A DNA stretch of 64,000 nt from CPC320 sp002684375 (GCA_965662545.1 CBFIHZ010000014.1:24804-88803), one strand, 5' to 3'; positions 27,175 to 36,123 are shown, counted from the first letter of the stretch. Translations and numbers: made by a program. The notes: generated from the sequence alone by a model not told the origin.

Positions 27175-27755
27175 GCGCAGATATACGAAAGATTGCGGTC
27201 TGGGTTGAGGAAACCCATCAAGAGATCGGCAAAGTTATCTCGCCCGCCACTTGCAAGGCGGTGGCTGTGGCGGTGATCGCCAACCCGTTTGCCGGACGCT
27301 ATGTCGAGGACCTGACACCTTTGATGGATATTGGCGCAGAGCTTGGCGGTCTTTTGGGCGATAAATGTGTGGCCGCGCTGGGCATTTCTTCAGATCAGGC
27401 AGAAAGTTATGGCAAAGCGGTCATGGTCGGTGAGAACGGCGAATTGGAGCATGCCGCGGCGATCCTGCACCCAAAGCTGGGCGCACCCTTGCGCAAAGCG
27501 GTGGAAAAAGGTGCAGCCTTGGTGCCGTCTTCCAAAAAAATGGGCGGACCGGGACAGGTTCTTGATGTGCCGTTGGGACATAAAGAGGCCGCGTATGTCC
27601 GCAGCCATTTTGATGGTATTGAAGTGAGGTTAAACGATTCTCCGCGGGCCAATGAATTGCTGGTGGCAGTGGCTGTAACAGATAGTGGTCGGCCTTTGCC
27701 GCGGGTTGGCGGGCTGACACATGGCGCAGCTGAGGGCATTGACGGGTTGCGATAG
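27171..27755 (+). CDS. AA_synth family protein (DUF1185), second copy
   Basis: A 194-residue paralogue of the preceding gene, joined by an ATGA overlap. It retains VIANPFAGRYVEDLTP, GENGELEHAA, LVPSSKKMGG, LDVPLGHKEAAYVRSHFDGI and LNDSPRANE. The two copies are the same length but clearly diverged, which suggests a hetero-oligomer or two successive steps. This is the last gene of the operon and converges with the MarR gene. Confidence 0.82.
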   Translation: MSADIRKIAVWVEETHQEIGKVISPATCKAVAVAVIANPFAGRYVEDLTPLMDIGAELGGLLGDKCVAALGISSDQAESYGKAVMVGENGELEHAAAILHPKLGAPLRKAVEKGAALVPSSKKMGGPGQVLDVPLGHKEAAYVRSHFDGIEVRLNDSPRANELLVAVAVTDSGRPLPRVGGLTHGAAEGIDGLR

Positions 27756-27758
27756 CCG

Positions 27759-28175
27759 TTACAACTTGTCCAGAAGATCAAGCAGGCGGTCCAGTTCGCG
27801 CGGCGACAGGTTGGCCGCTGTCCGGGCCGAAATATGGCGGGCATTTGCAATAGTTTTGATGGTAAACATCTGCCCCTCGGGGGTCAGTGAGATGTCCAGA
27901 CGTCGCAGATCCTTCTGTGATTGCGCGCTCACCAAAAAGCCTTTTTTCTTCAGCCGGTCCACCACGCCTTTTGTGGTGGCGGCATCCATTCCCACCAGCC
28001 GTCCGAGATGGTTTTGCGAAATCGAGCCGGTTTCGTTCAGCTTTGCCAAGACCGCAAACTGAGTGGGTGTCACATCGGGCATCAACCTCGAGAACACTTC
28101 CAGATGCTTTTGATTTGCCAGCCTGAGTTTAAAGCCAATTTGATCTTCAAGCCGGTAGTCGTTTGGGTTGGACAT
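27759..28175 (-). CDS. MarR-family regulator, likely controlling the nicotinate cluster
   Basis: A 138-residue winged-helix protein. Helices and wing: FSRLMPDVTPTQFAVLAKL, ISQNHLGRLVGMDAATTKGVVDRLKKKGFL, SQKDLRRLDISLTPEGQ. It ends 3 bases from the convergent end of the nicotinate operon. In pseudomonads the MarR-type NicR represses nicotinate hydroxylase genes, so by analogy this protein may bind the palindromes upstream of the operon. The call as MarR is firm; the target is inferred. Confidence 0.85.
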   Translation of the reverse strand: MSNPNDYRLEDQIGFKLRLANQKHLEVFSRLMPDVTPTQFAVLAKLNETGSISQNHLGRLVGMDAATTKGVVDRLKKKGFLVSAQSQKDLRRLDISLTPEGQMFTIKTIANARHISARTAANLSPRELDRLLDLLDKL

Positions 28176-28564
28176 GCGCAGTTATCCCTTATTTGAACCA
28201 CTTGCCAGATTCTGCGTAACCAAAATTGACCGCAATTGACATGCTAAAGATGATTGATGCTGAAAGTTTACTCTTTTCTGAGATTCAATTTTTCTTATAC
28301 ATCATGGTTTGGCGAAAACTAAATATATGTGGCGAAGGGAATTGTTTTTCGGGTCTCGCCGGGTTCACTTTATTTTTTGACCTTTGGGCCGGGCCGTTGC
28401 CGCAGTGATGCCACAGTGATGCCACTGTGACGCTGCTTTAACCTAGCAGGCCTACACCTGTGATCTGAAAGATTGTCCGATCTGGTGCCGTGGCGGAGCA
28501 ATCAACCCTTGGCAAGCGGTCCCACGGCGCGTATACGCGCGCTTCAGCAGCGAGGACAGTGATA
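28176..28564. other. Intergenic region between the MarR gene and suhB
   Basis: A 389-base divergent interval with no supportable gene. It must hold the MarR and suhB promoters. It contains an 11-bp direct repeat and a dyad, given separately at 28401-28429. Confidence 0.6.
28401..28429. repeat. Tandem repeat with perfect 7-bp dyad upstream of suhB
   Basis: GCAGTGATGCCA-like units repeat at an 11-base step (28402 and 28413), and CACAGTG-ATGC-CACTGTG (28412-28429) is a perfect inverted repeat. This looks like an operator array or small hairpin about 135 bases before suhB. No regulator is assigned. Confidence 0.4.
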
Positions 28565-29356
28565 ATGCAAACCAGCGCCAACTTAAACGTTATGGTAAAG
28601 GCAGCCCGCAAGGCTGGCCGGTCTTTGATGAAGGATTTTCAGGAAGTTGAAAACCTGCAGGTCTCGGTTAAAGGCGCGGGAGATTTTGTCACCAAGGCCG
28701 ATATTGCGGCCGAAAAAATCATCAAAGACGAATTGCTGCAGGCCCGTCCGACCTATGGCTGGGTTGGAGAGGAAAGCGGCGAGATCGAAGGTGCGGATCC
28801 GACAAGACGCTGGATCGTCGACCCGTTGGACGGCACCACCAATTTTCTACATGGGTTGCCGCATTGGTCGGTATCGATTGCTCTTGAGCACAAAGGTCAG
28901 GTCGTTGCTGGGGTGGTTCATGACCCGATCAAAAATGAATTGTTCTTTGCCGAAAAAGGCAGCGGCGCCTGGATGAATGAAACCAGGCTGCGGGTGTCGG
29001 GACGCAACCGGATGATCGAAGCAGTGTTCGCCACCGGATTGCCATTTGCCGGCCGTGCGGATCTGCCGGCATCGTTGCGGGATTTGGGGCGGCTGCTGCC
29101 CGTCTGTGCGGGTGTGCGCCAATCGGGGTCTGCAGCGCTTGATCTATCGTACGTTGCTGCCGGTCGTTTTGATGGCTTTTGGGAACGTCGCCTGAATGTT
29201 TGGGATTTGGCCGCAGGTTTGATTATCCTGCGCGAAGCGGGCGGCTTGGCCAGCCCGATTGACGAAAGCCTAGATATTCTTGGCGATGGTCAGATTATTT
29301 GCTCTAATGAGCCGTTGTACGAGACATTTCTTGCGGCTGTCCGCAACGCGGCGTGA
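28565..29356 (+). CDS. suhB: Inositol monophosphatase family protein (SuhB)
   Basis: A 263-residue Mg2+-dependent phosphatase. The metal-binding motifs are present: GEESGEIEG, WIVDPLDGTTNFLHGLP and WDLAAGLIILREAGG. It hydrolyses inositol-1-phosphate and related sugar phosphates; in E. coli SuhB also works in rRNA transcription. The ATG at 28565 opens the conserved TSANLNVMVKAARKAG; an upstream in-frame start at 28490 lies in low-conservation sequence. Confidence 0.92.
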   Translation: MQTSANLNVMVKAARKAGRSLMKDFQEVENLQVSVKGAGDFVTKADIAAEKIIKDELLQARPTYGWVGEESGEIEGADPTRRWIVDPLDGTTNFLHGLPHWSVSIALEHKGQVVAGVVHDPIKNELFFAEKGSGAWMNETRLRVSGRNRMIEAVFATGLPFAGRADLPASLRDLGRLLPVCAGVRQSGSAALDLSYVAAGRFDGFWERRLNVWDLAAGLIILREAGGLASPIDESLDILGDGQIICSNEPLYETFLAAVRNAA

Positions 29357-29386
29357 GCCCACAGCTGTTGTCACACCACGCTGGTC

Positions 29387-30931
29387 TCAATCGGTGATCT
29401 TGACGTGAGCCTCGGCGTTTAGCGCTGTGCCAAGTGCGGCAAACCGCGCCTGCGCCACTTCACCAAAGAGCGGCACGGTGGGGCCGCTCAGGTGTAATTC
29501 AAGCATGCGGGTTTTGCGTTTCCAGTGCAGCGAACCGGGCATTTCTTTATCTGACGTCCACAGCATAGCGCCGAAACGGATGGCTTTGCCGAGTATTTTG
29601 GCTTGCTCCAATTCTTCGGTGGTAAGCAATGTTTTCATCTGGTTGAATTGTGACCCGTCATTGTGTTTTTGATAGCGCTGCATCAGCGCAAAACCCAGAA
29701 AAACCCGTTCGGAATGTTTGAGGCCGCCTAAGTTTGACCGTGTCGCGTTATCAAAACATATTTCAGCCCTGAAATCTGGGTTTGCCCGCCAACTGACGTC
29801 ATGCAGCAGGCAGGCGGCTTTGACCAAGCGCCGTTTGGCTTTGCTGAAGTCGCGAAACAAAGGCTGGATAAACCGATAGAGACGTTTGCCAAACCCGGGA
29901 AAGCGCGCATCTTTTGCCTCGGCAAAATAGCACGCCTCGATCAGCGGATCGCGGTCGCGCAGTTTTTTCGGCATCTGCGCAAACAGCAGTCCTTCGCGCA
30001 ATCCGTAACTAGAGATGGCGATGTCTTTTGGGGCGAATGTGATCAGCAGGCGGCGCAGTACTTCGCACGCAATTGGCAAAAGCGCCATCCGATTGGCAGA
30101 TATATGGCAAAGGCGGCGCAGCTTTTCGGGATCTGAGGCTTCAAGCAGTTTGATGGTTTCATTGATGCCTTGGGTGCTCATGCGGTATTCATGGGGCACA
30201 TGCAGCGGATAGTTGCGTCGCTCCATGTCGACCCGGGCCAGCGCGCGCCAAGATCCACCCACCAGAAACAGCCGATTTTGTTGCAGGCCCATTTTGTCTT
30301 TGAGCGCCATTATGGTGGTTTTGATATGATCGTTTCGGGCCTTTTTACCGCCAGATATCCCTTGTAGTTTCAATGGTCCGAGATCGGAGCTTTGGCGTTT
30401 TCCGACTTTGCCGTCGGAAATTTCGGCCAGCTCCATCGAAGATCCACCGATGTCACACACCAGCCCATAAGAGCCGGGCCAGCCTAAAAGAACCCCCTGC
30501 GCCGAAAGCCGCGCCTCTTGTTTGCCGTCAATGACCCAGATTTTCAATCCTGTTTCGCGCTCGACCTGTTGGCAGAAATCGGGACCGTCCTCGGCCTCTC
30601 TGACTGCTGCGGTGGCGACGGCCGAGAGCGGTGTGATCCCCATTCCCTCGGCCAGCGCCTGAAATCGTCGCAGCGCCGCGACCGCACGTGCGCGGCCTTG
30701 CGGGTTCAGGCAATTGGTCTCACTCATGCCGCTGCCAAGGCCGCACATTATCTTTTCATTGTAAAAATATGCTGGGCTGCGCCCGGCGCCGTCAAACACC
30801 ACTAGCCGCACCGAATTTGAGCCGATGTCCACTACTCCGACGCGGGTCAAGTCCCGTTTTACCGGTTTCTTTATCAGGTTCTGACCATTGAGATCTTGGT
30901 CATTTTTCTTCAGGTATTGATCTGAATTCAT
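29387..30931 (-). CDS. ppx: Ppx/GppA phosphatase (exopolyphosphatase)
   Basis: A 514-residue protein of the actin-like ATPase superfamily: phosphate-1 motif VVDIGSNSVRLVVFD, SAVATAAVREAEDG, and phosphate-2 motif LVCDIGGSSMELAE, then an HD-like C-terminal half (ACLLHDVSW). It should degrade polyphosphate or pppGpp. It follows hdaA with an ATGA overlap. In related genomes a polyphosphate kinase gene usually sits between them, and it is absent here. Confidence 0.9.
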   Translation of the reverse strand: MNSDQYLKKNDQDLNGQNLIKKPVKRDLTRVGVVDIGSNSVRLVVFDGAGRSPAYFYNEKIMCGLGSGMSETNCLNPQGRARAVAALRRFQALAEGMGITPLSAVATAAVREAEDGPDFCQQVERETGLKIWVIDGKQEARLSAQGVLLGWPGSYGLVCDIGGSSMELAEISDGKVGKRQSSDLGPLKLQGISGGKKARNDHIKTTIMALKDKMGLQQNRLFLVGGSWRALARVDMERRNYPLHVPHEYRMSTQGINETIKLLEASDPEKLRRLCHISANRMALLPIACEVLRRLLITFAPKDIAISSYGLREGLLFAQMPKKLRDRDPLIEACYFAEAKDARFPGFGKRLYRFIQPLFRDFSKAKRRLVKAACLLHDVSWRANPDFRAEICFDNATRSNLGGLKHSERVFLGFALMQRYQKHNDGSQFNQMKTLLTTEELEQAKILGKAIRFGAMLWTSDKEMPGSLHWKRKTRMLELHLSGPTVPLFGEVAQARFAALGTALNAEAHVKITD

Positions 30932-31611
30932 AGAAGATTTTCCTGAGATGGCTCAAGCAGCCGCGCTGCGAGGCGCCGCGAGAGCGGTCTTTTTTCAGCG
31001 AGTGAGAGCGTATCTAATGCCACGACCAGTTTTTGTGCCGCGTCAAACGAGCGGTCAATGCGCCGGACGACATAGGTGATCAACTCAGGAGAGGGCGACA
31101 ATTGTCGGTCGCCAAATAGTTTGATCAACACTGCTTTGAGAAGTGCATCATCGGGTGGGTTGAGTTGAACCAAAGGGGCACCGCGCAGCCGGCTCTCGAG
31201 GTCGGGCAGGGTCAACAACCAGTGCTGGGGTTCACCACGTCCAGTAAACAGGATCGATTGGCCGGTTTCAAGGCACAGGTTGTGCAAATAGAACAGGGCG
31301 GTCTGCTGTGCGTCAAGACCTGCAATTGTATGAACATTTTCCACAGCCACGGGGCCGCTACTCAGTTTAGGCACCGCGTCATCTTGCAGCTCTGTGGCGT
31401 CGATGATTGTTGCGCCTGACTGTCTTGCCCAGACATGGGTCAGATGGGTCTTGCCCGCACCTTCAGGACCAGTGAGCAGCAGTTTTCGACTGCTCCAATC
31501 TGTCCAGTTATCGATCATTGAAACCGCGATTCGATTGCTGGGTGAAATAAAGAAATCGTCCCGTCCCAAAGCGGCACGGGCGGGCAGGTCAAAGCTGAGT
31601 TGGGTGTTCAT
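30928..31611 (-). CDS. hdaA: DnaA-related replication inactivator HdaA
   Basis: A 227-residue DnaA/Hda-type AAA+ protein without the DnaA DNA-binding domain. Walker A is GPEGAGKTHL and the DnaA-like ESRLRGA block follows LPDLESR. The N-terminus QLSFDLP is a clamp-binding type sequence as in Hda. HdaA with the sliding clamp promotes hydrolysis of DnaA-ATP to prevent re-initiation. It is coupled by ATGA overlaps to the upstream permease-like gene and the downstream ppx. Confidence 0.9.
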   Translation of the reverse strand: MNTQLSFDLPARAALGRDDFFISPSNRIAVSMIDNWTDWSSRKLLLTGPEGAGKTHLTHVWARQSGATIIDATELQDDAVPKLSSGPVAVENVHTIAGLDAQQTALFYLHNLCLETGQSILFTGRGEPQHWLLTLPDLESRLRGAPLVQLNPPDDALLKAVLIKLFGDRQLSPSPELITYVVRRIDRSFDAAQKLVVALDTLSLAEKRPLSRRLAARLLEPSQENLL

Positions 31612-32693
31612 TCGCTGGCGGGTCCGCTGGTGCCTTGATACAGGCGGCTGCGTTTATAGCGGCCAATGGCAAAGCGCGTCAAAACACCAATTGCTGCCGC
31701 CACCGGTACCGCAACAAGCATGCCGGCAAAGCCGAACAGGCTGCCAAACACCGAGAGTGCAAACAACAGCCAGACCGGATGCAGCCCCACAGACAGGCCG
31801 ACCAATTTGGGTGTCAGGTAATTGCCCTCGATCATTTGACCGGTCACAAAGACGGCCCCCACCAGCCCCAAAGAGACCCAATCTCCCCAGAACTGGAACA
31901 GACCAAGCCCGATGGCCAAACTGCCGCCGACCAAGGCGCCAACATAGGGAATGAACGTTACCAAGCCAGCAATAAAGCCGACCACCAGACCAAATTGCAG
32001 GCCAACCAACATCAGCGCCAGCGCATAATAGGTGCCTAAAATCAAACAGACCGTGCCCATGCCGCGCACGAAACTGGCCAGTGTCTGGTCGATCTCGAGG
32101 GCGAGGCCTCGCACCACATCTGCGTGATCGCGCGGCAGCATATCATCAATAGTGGCGACCAACCGGTCCCAATCATACAGCAGATAGAAGGTTACCACGG
32201 GCACAATGACCAGCAACAGCGCAATATTGATCAGCGAGGCGGCAGAGGTCAGGAGCGATTTTAACAACTGCCCGCCCTTGTTCTGAACTTGATCCCCCAG
32301 CGCCAGAAGCGATTTGCGCAAGGTCGATTCGGAATCAACCAAGGACGGAAATTGCGTGGTTAAAAACTCTTGCAATTCCCTAACCAGTCGCGGCGCCGTA
32401 TCAAACAGCGTCACTGCCTGTTGTACCAGCGTGGGGATCACCAGAAAGGCAAAGACGATGAACACCAAAATGACGCTCACCGTGATACATACCGTAGCCA
32501 GCAGGCGTGATAGGCCCAGCCGTTCAAGTCGGTCGGCCACTGGATCCAGAAAATACGCAACCGCGCCACCCAAGAGGAACGGCATAAGAATATCGCCCAG
32601 AAACCAAAGGGCACCAAACAGGATCGCCGTGGCGATCCCCCAGTATTTCAGCTGTGCACTGACGGGCAGTCCCATGTTCAATCCGTAAGCCAT
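31608..32693 (-). CDS. perM: AI-2E/PerM family membrane protein
   Basis: A 361-residue membrane protein with about eight helices and the family core DFLVIPTLVQQ-like FAFLVIPTLVQQ, VVTFYLLYDWDRL, FIPYVGALVGG and LTPKLVGLSVGLHPVWLLFALSVFG. Members include the AI-2 exporter TqsA and Na+/H+ antiporters; the substrate is open. The ATG at 32693 follows AGAGAGG. It is first in a three-gene operon with hdaA and ppx. Confidence 0.87.
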   Translation of the reverse strand: MAYGLNMGLPVSAQLKYWGIATAILFGALWFLGDILMPFLLGGAVAYFLDPVADRLERLGLSRLLATVCITVSVILVFIVFAFLVIPTLVQQAVTLFDTAPRLVRELQEFLTTQFPSLVDSESTLRKSLLALGDQVQNKGGQLLKSLLTSAASLINIALLLVIVPVVTFYLLYDWDRLVATIDDMLPRDHADVVRGLALEIDQTLASFVRGMGTVCLILGTYYALALMLVGLQFGLVVGFIAGLVTFIPYVGALVGGSLAIGLGLFQFWGDWVSLGLVGAVFVTGQMIEGNYLTPKLVGLSVGLHPVWLLFALSVFGSLFGFAGMLVAVPVAAAIGVLTRFAIGRYKRSRLYQGTSGPASE

Positions 32694-33008
32694 AATTGCG
32701 ACCTCTCTATGGGCTGGGAAGGTCGCATAGCGCAACAAAAAAATAACCTGCGCGGCAGACAATGATTTTGACTGCTCCCCAGACCTCAGACTTTTCTCAG
32801 GGTATCGGGTTAGGTGTCGCCCAAGGTGGGGCGCACTGCGCAACCGCTTTGGCTGTTTAGAGGATGGGGTTCATGGGAGCCATGTCGTGGATGCGGGGGC
32901 TGTTTGTTTTGGCACTTGGGGGCAGCACGGCGGTTTGCTGCCGCGGACTTAAAGGTCAGCTATGCGGGCAAAGCACCATTTTGCCGCGGTTGCGTAAACG
33001 GCCGTTGC
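32694..33008. other. Intergenic region with a possible gene remnant
   Basis: A 315-base gap upstream of perM. On the plus strand around 32882-32985 one frame reads like a signal peptide (MRGLFVLALGG) and the next frame reads FAAADLKVSYAGKAPF. This recalls the start of the DUF2066 secreted proteins that often sit here next to purM in relatives. It has no intact frame; the remnant idea is tentative. Confidence 0.25.
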
Positions 33009-33452
33009 TTACAATCCCGTCTGAAGATCAGATGCATTCTGATAGTCCGCCGGGCCCTTTAGTTCGATCAGGTTGCCCCAAGGGTCTTTAAAATATACCG
33101 CTAAGCCAAATCCACGGCTGCCGACCTGACGCAGTTGTTTTAGGATTTTGATACCGTGAGATTGCAAATGACGGCAAACATCTGCCTCTGCCGCACCCAG
33201 CCATGCAAATGCGATATGGTGCATGTTTTCACCCTCTTGTGACGGTGGTCTGGCATAACTGGACCGCGGATCTTTGACATCCCACAGACCAATCAGAACC
33301 GGGCCATACCACAGATGGGTCATCGCAAGATCAGGATAGTCGTATCCCGGACGACATCCTAAAACCGTCTGATACCACTCACGTGCTTTTTCAAGATCGC
33401 CAACCCAAATGACGATGTGGTCGATGCCGGACGGTACAAAGGGTACGGTCAT
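33009..33452 (-). CDS. VOC-family (glyoxalase/dioxygenase fold) protein
   Basis: A 147-residue vicinal-oxygen-chelate protein: IDHIVIWVGDLEKAREWYQTVLG at the start, HHIAFAWLG in the middle and VYFKDPWGNLIELK at the end, giving the usual His/His/Glu metal set. Substrate unknown. No clear ribosome site precedes the ATG at 33452, so the start is only probable. Confidence 0.8.
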   Translation of the reverse strand: MTVPFVPSGIDHIVIWVGDLEKAREWYQTVLGCRPGYDYPDLAMTHLWYGPVLIGLWDVKDPRSSYARPPSQEGENMHHIAFAWLGAAEADVCRHLQSHGIKILKQLRQVGSRGFGLAVYFKDPWGNLIELKGPADYQNASDLQTGL

Positions 33453-33849
33453 GGCATATTGCTACGGGTCATTCGTGGCCTCCTATTTCACAGTTGAATT
33501 CCAACATATACGAAGCCCGAGAGATTGATTTTCCATGAAGTGGATAAACCCCGAGATCTCCGTCGCTCCATTTTAGCTTAATGTGAATGCTCTTGTATAG
33601 TTGAGATACAGACGATGATTGTCCGTCTGGGCGTTGCGCAGCCAAAGTCAAAATGGGCTTAAATCCGCCCTGAGCTGCGGCTTTTTGGAAGGCTCTGTTC
33701 GGGCCACAATCCCACTCGGTTCCCCCGACCGCACCAACATAGAAAAACTTTTACCCGCAACCAACAGGCTCGGACAAGACAGCGCTTGCCATCGCTGTGC
33801 TGTCTCAGCCATAAAGCAGGCAATTGTTTCCAGCCTGCAAGGAGGCCGC
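33453..33849. other. Long leader/intergenic region before proS
   Basis: A 397-base gap between the divergent VOC gene and proS. The proS frame is open through most of it, but the codons upstream of 33850 do not resemble ProRS. I see no tRNA, terminator or riboswitch that I can support. AAGGAGG at its end is the proS ribosome site. Confidence 0.55.
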
Positions 33850-35187
33850 ATGCGCCTGTCCCGCTACTTTATGCCCGTGTTGAAAGAAAACCCCGTCGAT
33901 GCGCAGATTGTCAGCCACCGGTTGATGCTGCGTGCGGGGATGATTAAGCAATCCAGCGCCGGGATCTATTCGTGGCTGCCGATGGGCTTTAAAGTTCTGA
34001 AGAAGATCGAAGATATCGTCCACGAGGAGCAACAGCGTGCAGGCCACATGCCGATGCTGATGCCGACCATCCAATCCGCGGATCTGTGGCGCGAAAGTGG
34101 CCGCTATGATGCGTTTGGCGACGAAATGCTGCGGATCAAGGACCGCCACGACCGCGACATGCTGTTCACTCCGACCGCCGAAGAGTTGATCACGGACATC
34201 TTCCGGGCCCATGTCGGCAGCTATAAAGACCTGCCTTTGACGCTCTATCAAATCCAGTGGAAGTTCCGCGATGAGATCCGGCCTCGGTTTGGCGTCATGC
34301 GCGGGCGCGAATTCTACATGAAAGACGGCTATAATTTCGATCTGACAAAAGAGGCTGCATTGCATGCCTATAATCGCCATCTGGTCAGCTATCTGCGCAC
34401 TTATGAGCGGATGGGCCTGCAAGCGATTCCCATGCGGGCTGACAGTGGCGCGATGGGCGGCGACAACACCCATGAATTCCTTGTGCTGGCCGAAACCGGC
34501 GAATCCGAGGTGTTCTATGACAGCGCGGTGACCGATCTGACTTTTGGCGACCGTGCGATCGATTACGACAGCGTTGCGCAATGCCAAGGGGTGCTTGAAG
34601 AGTTCACAACCAAATACGCCCGTACAGATGAGACCCACGACGAAGCGCTGTTCAACCAGATCCCCGAGGAGCGTCGCCGCGTCGCGCGCGGCATCGAAGT
34701 CGGTCAGATATTCTACTTCGGCACCAAGTATTCAGAAGCGCTGAACGCAACAGTGGATGATGGCCAGGGCGGCAAGACACCTGTCCATATGGGCAGCCAC
34801 GGCATTGGTGTCTCGCGCCTGCTGGGGGCGATCATCGAGGCGAGCCATGACGACAAGGGGATTATCTGGCCCGAAGGTGTCACGCCCTTTCACTGTGGTA
34901 TCGTTAATCTTAAACAGGGCGACGAGGCGGCGGATGCAGCCTGTGATGGGCTATATTCCGCTTTGACCAACGCCGGGCTTGAGCCGCTGTATGACGACCG
35001 CAAGGAACGTGCTGGCGGTAAGTTTGCAACCATGGATCTTATCGGGCTGCCGTGGCGCATCACTGTTGGCCCGCGGGGGTTGAAAAACGGTGTGGTCGAG
35101 GTGACCTCGCGGCGCAGTGGCGTGAGCGAAGAAATGACGCCAGAGGCGGCGGTGGCCAAGGTTGCGGCGATCTACGCAGCGCTTTAG
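33850..35187 (+). CDS. proS: Prolyl-tRNA synthetase, short alphaproteobacterial form
   Basis: A 445-residue class II synthetase charging tRNA-Pro. Motif 1 to 3 regions are visible: GIYSWLPMGFKVLKKIEDIV, FRDEIRPRFGVMRGREFYMKD and GSHGIGVSRLLGAIIE, followed by the anticodon-binding domain. It is about 130 residues shorter than the E. coli enzyme because the INS editing insert is missing, as is common in alphaproteobacteria. The start ATG at 33850 follows AAGGAGG (33838-33844). Confidence 0.95.
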   Translation: MRLSRYFMPVLKENPVDAQIVSHRLMLRAGMIKQSSAGIYSWLPMGFKVLKKIEDIVHEEQQRAGHMPMLMPTIQSADLWRESGRYDAFGDEMLRIKDRHDRDMLFTPTAEELITDIFRAHVGSYKDLPLTLYQIQWKFRDEIRPRFGVMRGREFYMKDGYNFDLTKEAALHAYNRHLVSYLRTYERMGLQAIPMRADSGAMGGDNTHEFLVLAETGESEVFYDSAVTDLTFGDRAIDYDSVAQCQGVLEEFTTKYARTDETHDEALFNQIPEERRRVARGIEVGQIFYFGTKYSEALNATVDDGQGGKTPVHMGSHGIGVSRLLGAIIEASHDDKGIIWPEGVTPFHCGIVNLKQGDEAADAACDGLYSALTNAGLEPLYDDRKERAGGKFATMDLIGLPWRITVGPRGLKNGVVEVTSRRSGVSEEMTPEAAVAKVAAIYAAL

Positions 35188-35199
35188 CGGTAGCGCGTA

Positions 35200-35260
35200 G
35201 CGGTATACCGCATTTTAAAGCTGCTGAAAGGGCGGGGTAACCAAACCCTGCCTACTTTTT
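35200..35260 (+). terminator. Rho-independent terminator downstream of proS
   Basis: A stem GGCGGGGT / ACCCTGCC (35231-35238 and 35245-35252, one mismatch) with a 6-base loop is followed by TACTTTTT. A short perfect palindrome GCGGTATACCGC (35200-35211) lies just upstream. This is the clearest intrinsic terminator in the window. Confidence 0.7.
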
Positions 35261-35364
35261 GGTCAGGTTTGAAATACCCCATGTCTCTGTCCGGTCAAAT
35301 CTGTTATTTTACTTGATCCGCTGCCGTTGCCAGGCGCAAACCACTCCTATTTAAGGGTGTAGTC

Positions 35365-36063
35365 ATGCAAATTGACCATATTTTGGCTTTCAACGCCGCA
35401 CTTTTAATTGCGCTTATAAGCCCCGGACCTGCTTTTTTGCTCGTACTGCGCACGGGGGTGAGCTGCGGAAAATCAGCTGGTCTGGCCCTAGGGGCGGGTC
35501 AAGGCGTTGCCGCCGCTTTCTGGACGCTGGCGGCACTGGCGGGGTTAGAGGGTGTTTTTCATCTGTTTCCATGGGCCTATAGTGCGGTAAAGATCGTTGG
35601 CGCACTGTATTTGATGTATTTGGCGTGGCGTCTCTGGAAACAGGCCGCCGACCCTGTTTTGCCCTTTTCAGACCCCCACCACGATACCGCCCACCAAGGT
35701 ACTGTCCGGCAAATATCGCCCACCGAAGGGGCCATAGGGGGTTCCAAGCGCATTTGGTCGCTGACGGTGTTACGGTCGCATTTTGTGCACGGCGTTTTGA
35801 TCAACCTGACCAATCCAAAATCGGTTATGTTCGCCGCAGTTGTGCTGATTGTGGTCTTTCCGCCCAATCTGGGATTGGCAGAAAAAGCATTTATCGTTGG
35901 CAATCATCTGGCGCTTGAATGGGTGTTTTATTTTTGCCTGACGTGGCTTGTCAGCCGACCCGCCGTGACCCGCCGCTATCTCAAGGCCAAACAGCTGTTT
36001 GATCGATGTGCTGCGGGTGTCATGGCGGCCTTGGGACTGCGCCTGCTTTTGAGCCCCCGCTAA
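35365..36063 (+). CDS. LysE-family amino-acid exporter
   Basis: A 232-residue membrane protein of the LysE/RhtB family with about six helices: LIALISPGPAFLLVLRTGVSCGKSAGLALGAGQG at the start, GALYLMYLAWRLWK, and LINLTNPKSVMFAAVVL in the middle. A hydrophilic loop of about 40 residues (100-135) separates the halves. AAGGGTG precedes the ATG. Amino-acid efflux is the family role; the substrate is unknown. Confidence 0.88.
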   Translation: MQIDHILAFNAALLIALISPGPAFLLVLRTGVSCGKSAGLALGAGQGVAAAFWTLAALAGLEGVFHLFPWAYSAVKIVGALYLMYLAWRLWKQAADPVLPFSDPHHDTAHQGTVRQISPTEGAIGGSKRIWSLTVLRSHFVHGVLINLTNPKSVMFAAVVLIVVFPPNLGLAEKAFIVGNHLALEWVFYFCLTWLVSRPAVTRRYLKAKQLFDRCAAGVMAALGLRLLLSPR

Positions 36064-36086
36064 CGTCCCATCGTCGCTAGAGGGGT

Positions 36087-36114
36087 GACAAGAGGCGGGG
36101 AGGCACCTCTTGTC
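36087..36114. terminator. Hairpin between convergent lysE-family gene and valS
   Basis: GACAAGAGG and CCTCTTGTC form a perfect 9-bp stem with a 10-base loop in the 60-base gap between two convergent genes. No T-run follows on either strand. A shared terminator or mRNA-end structure is likely. Confidence 0.55.
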
Positions 36115-36123
36115 TGATATGTG

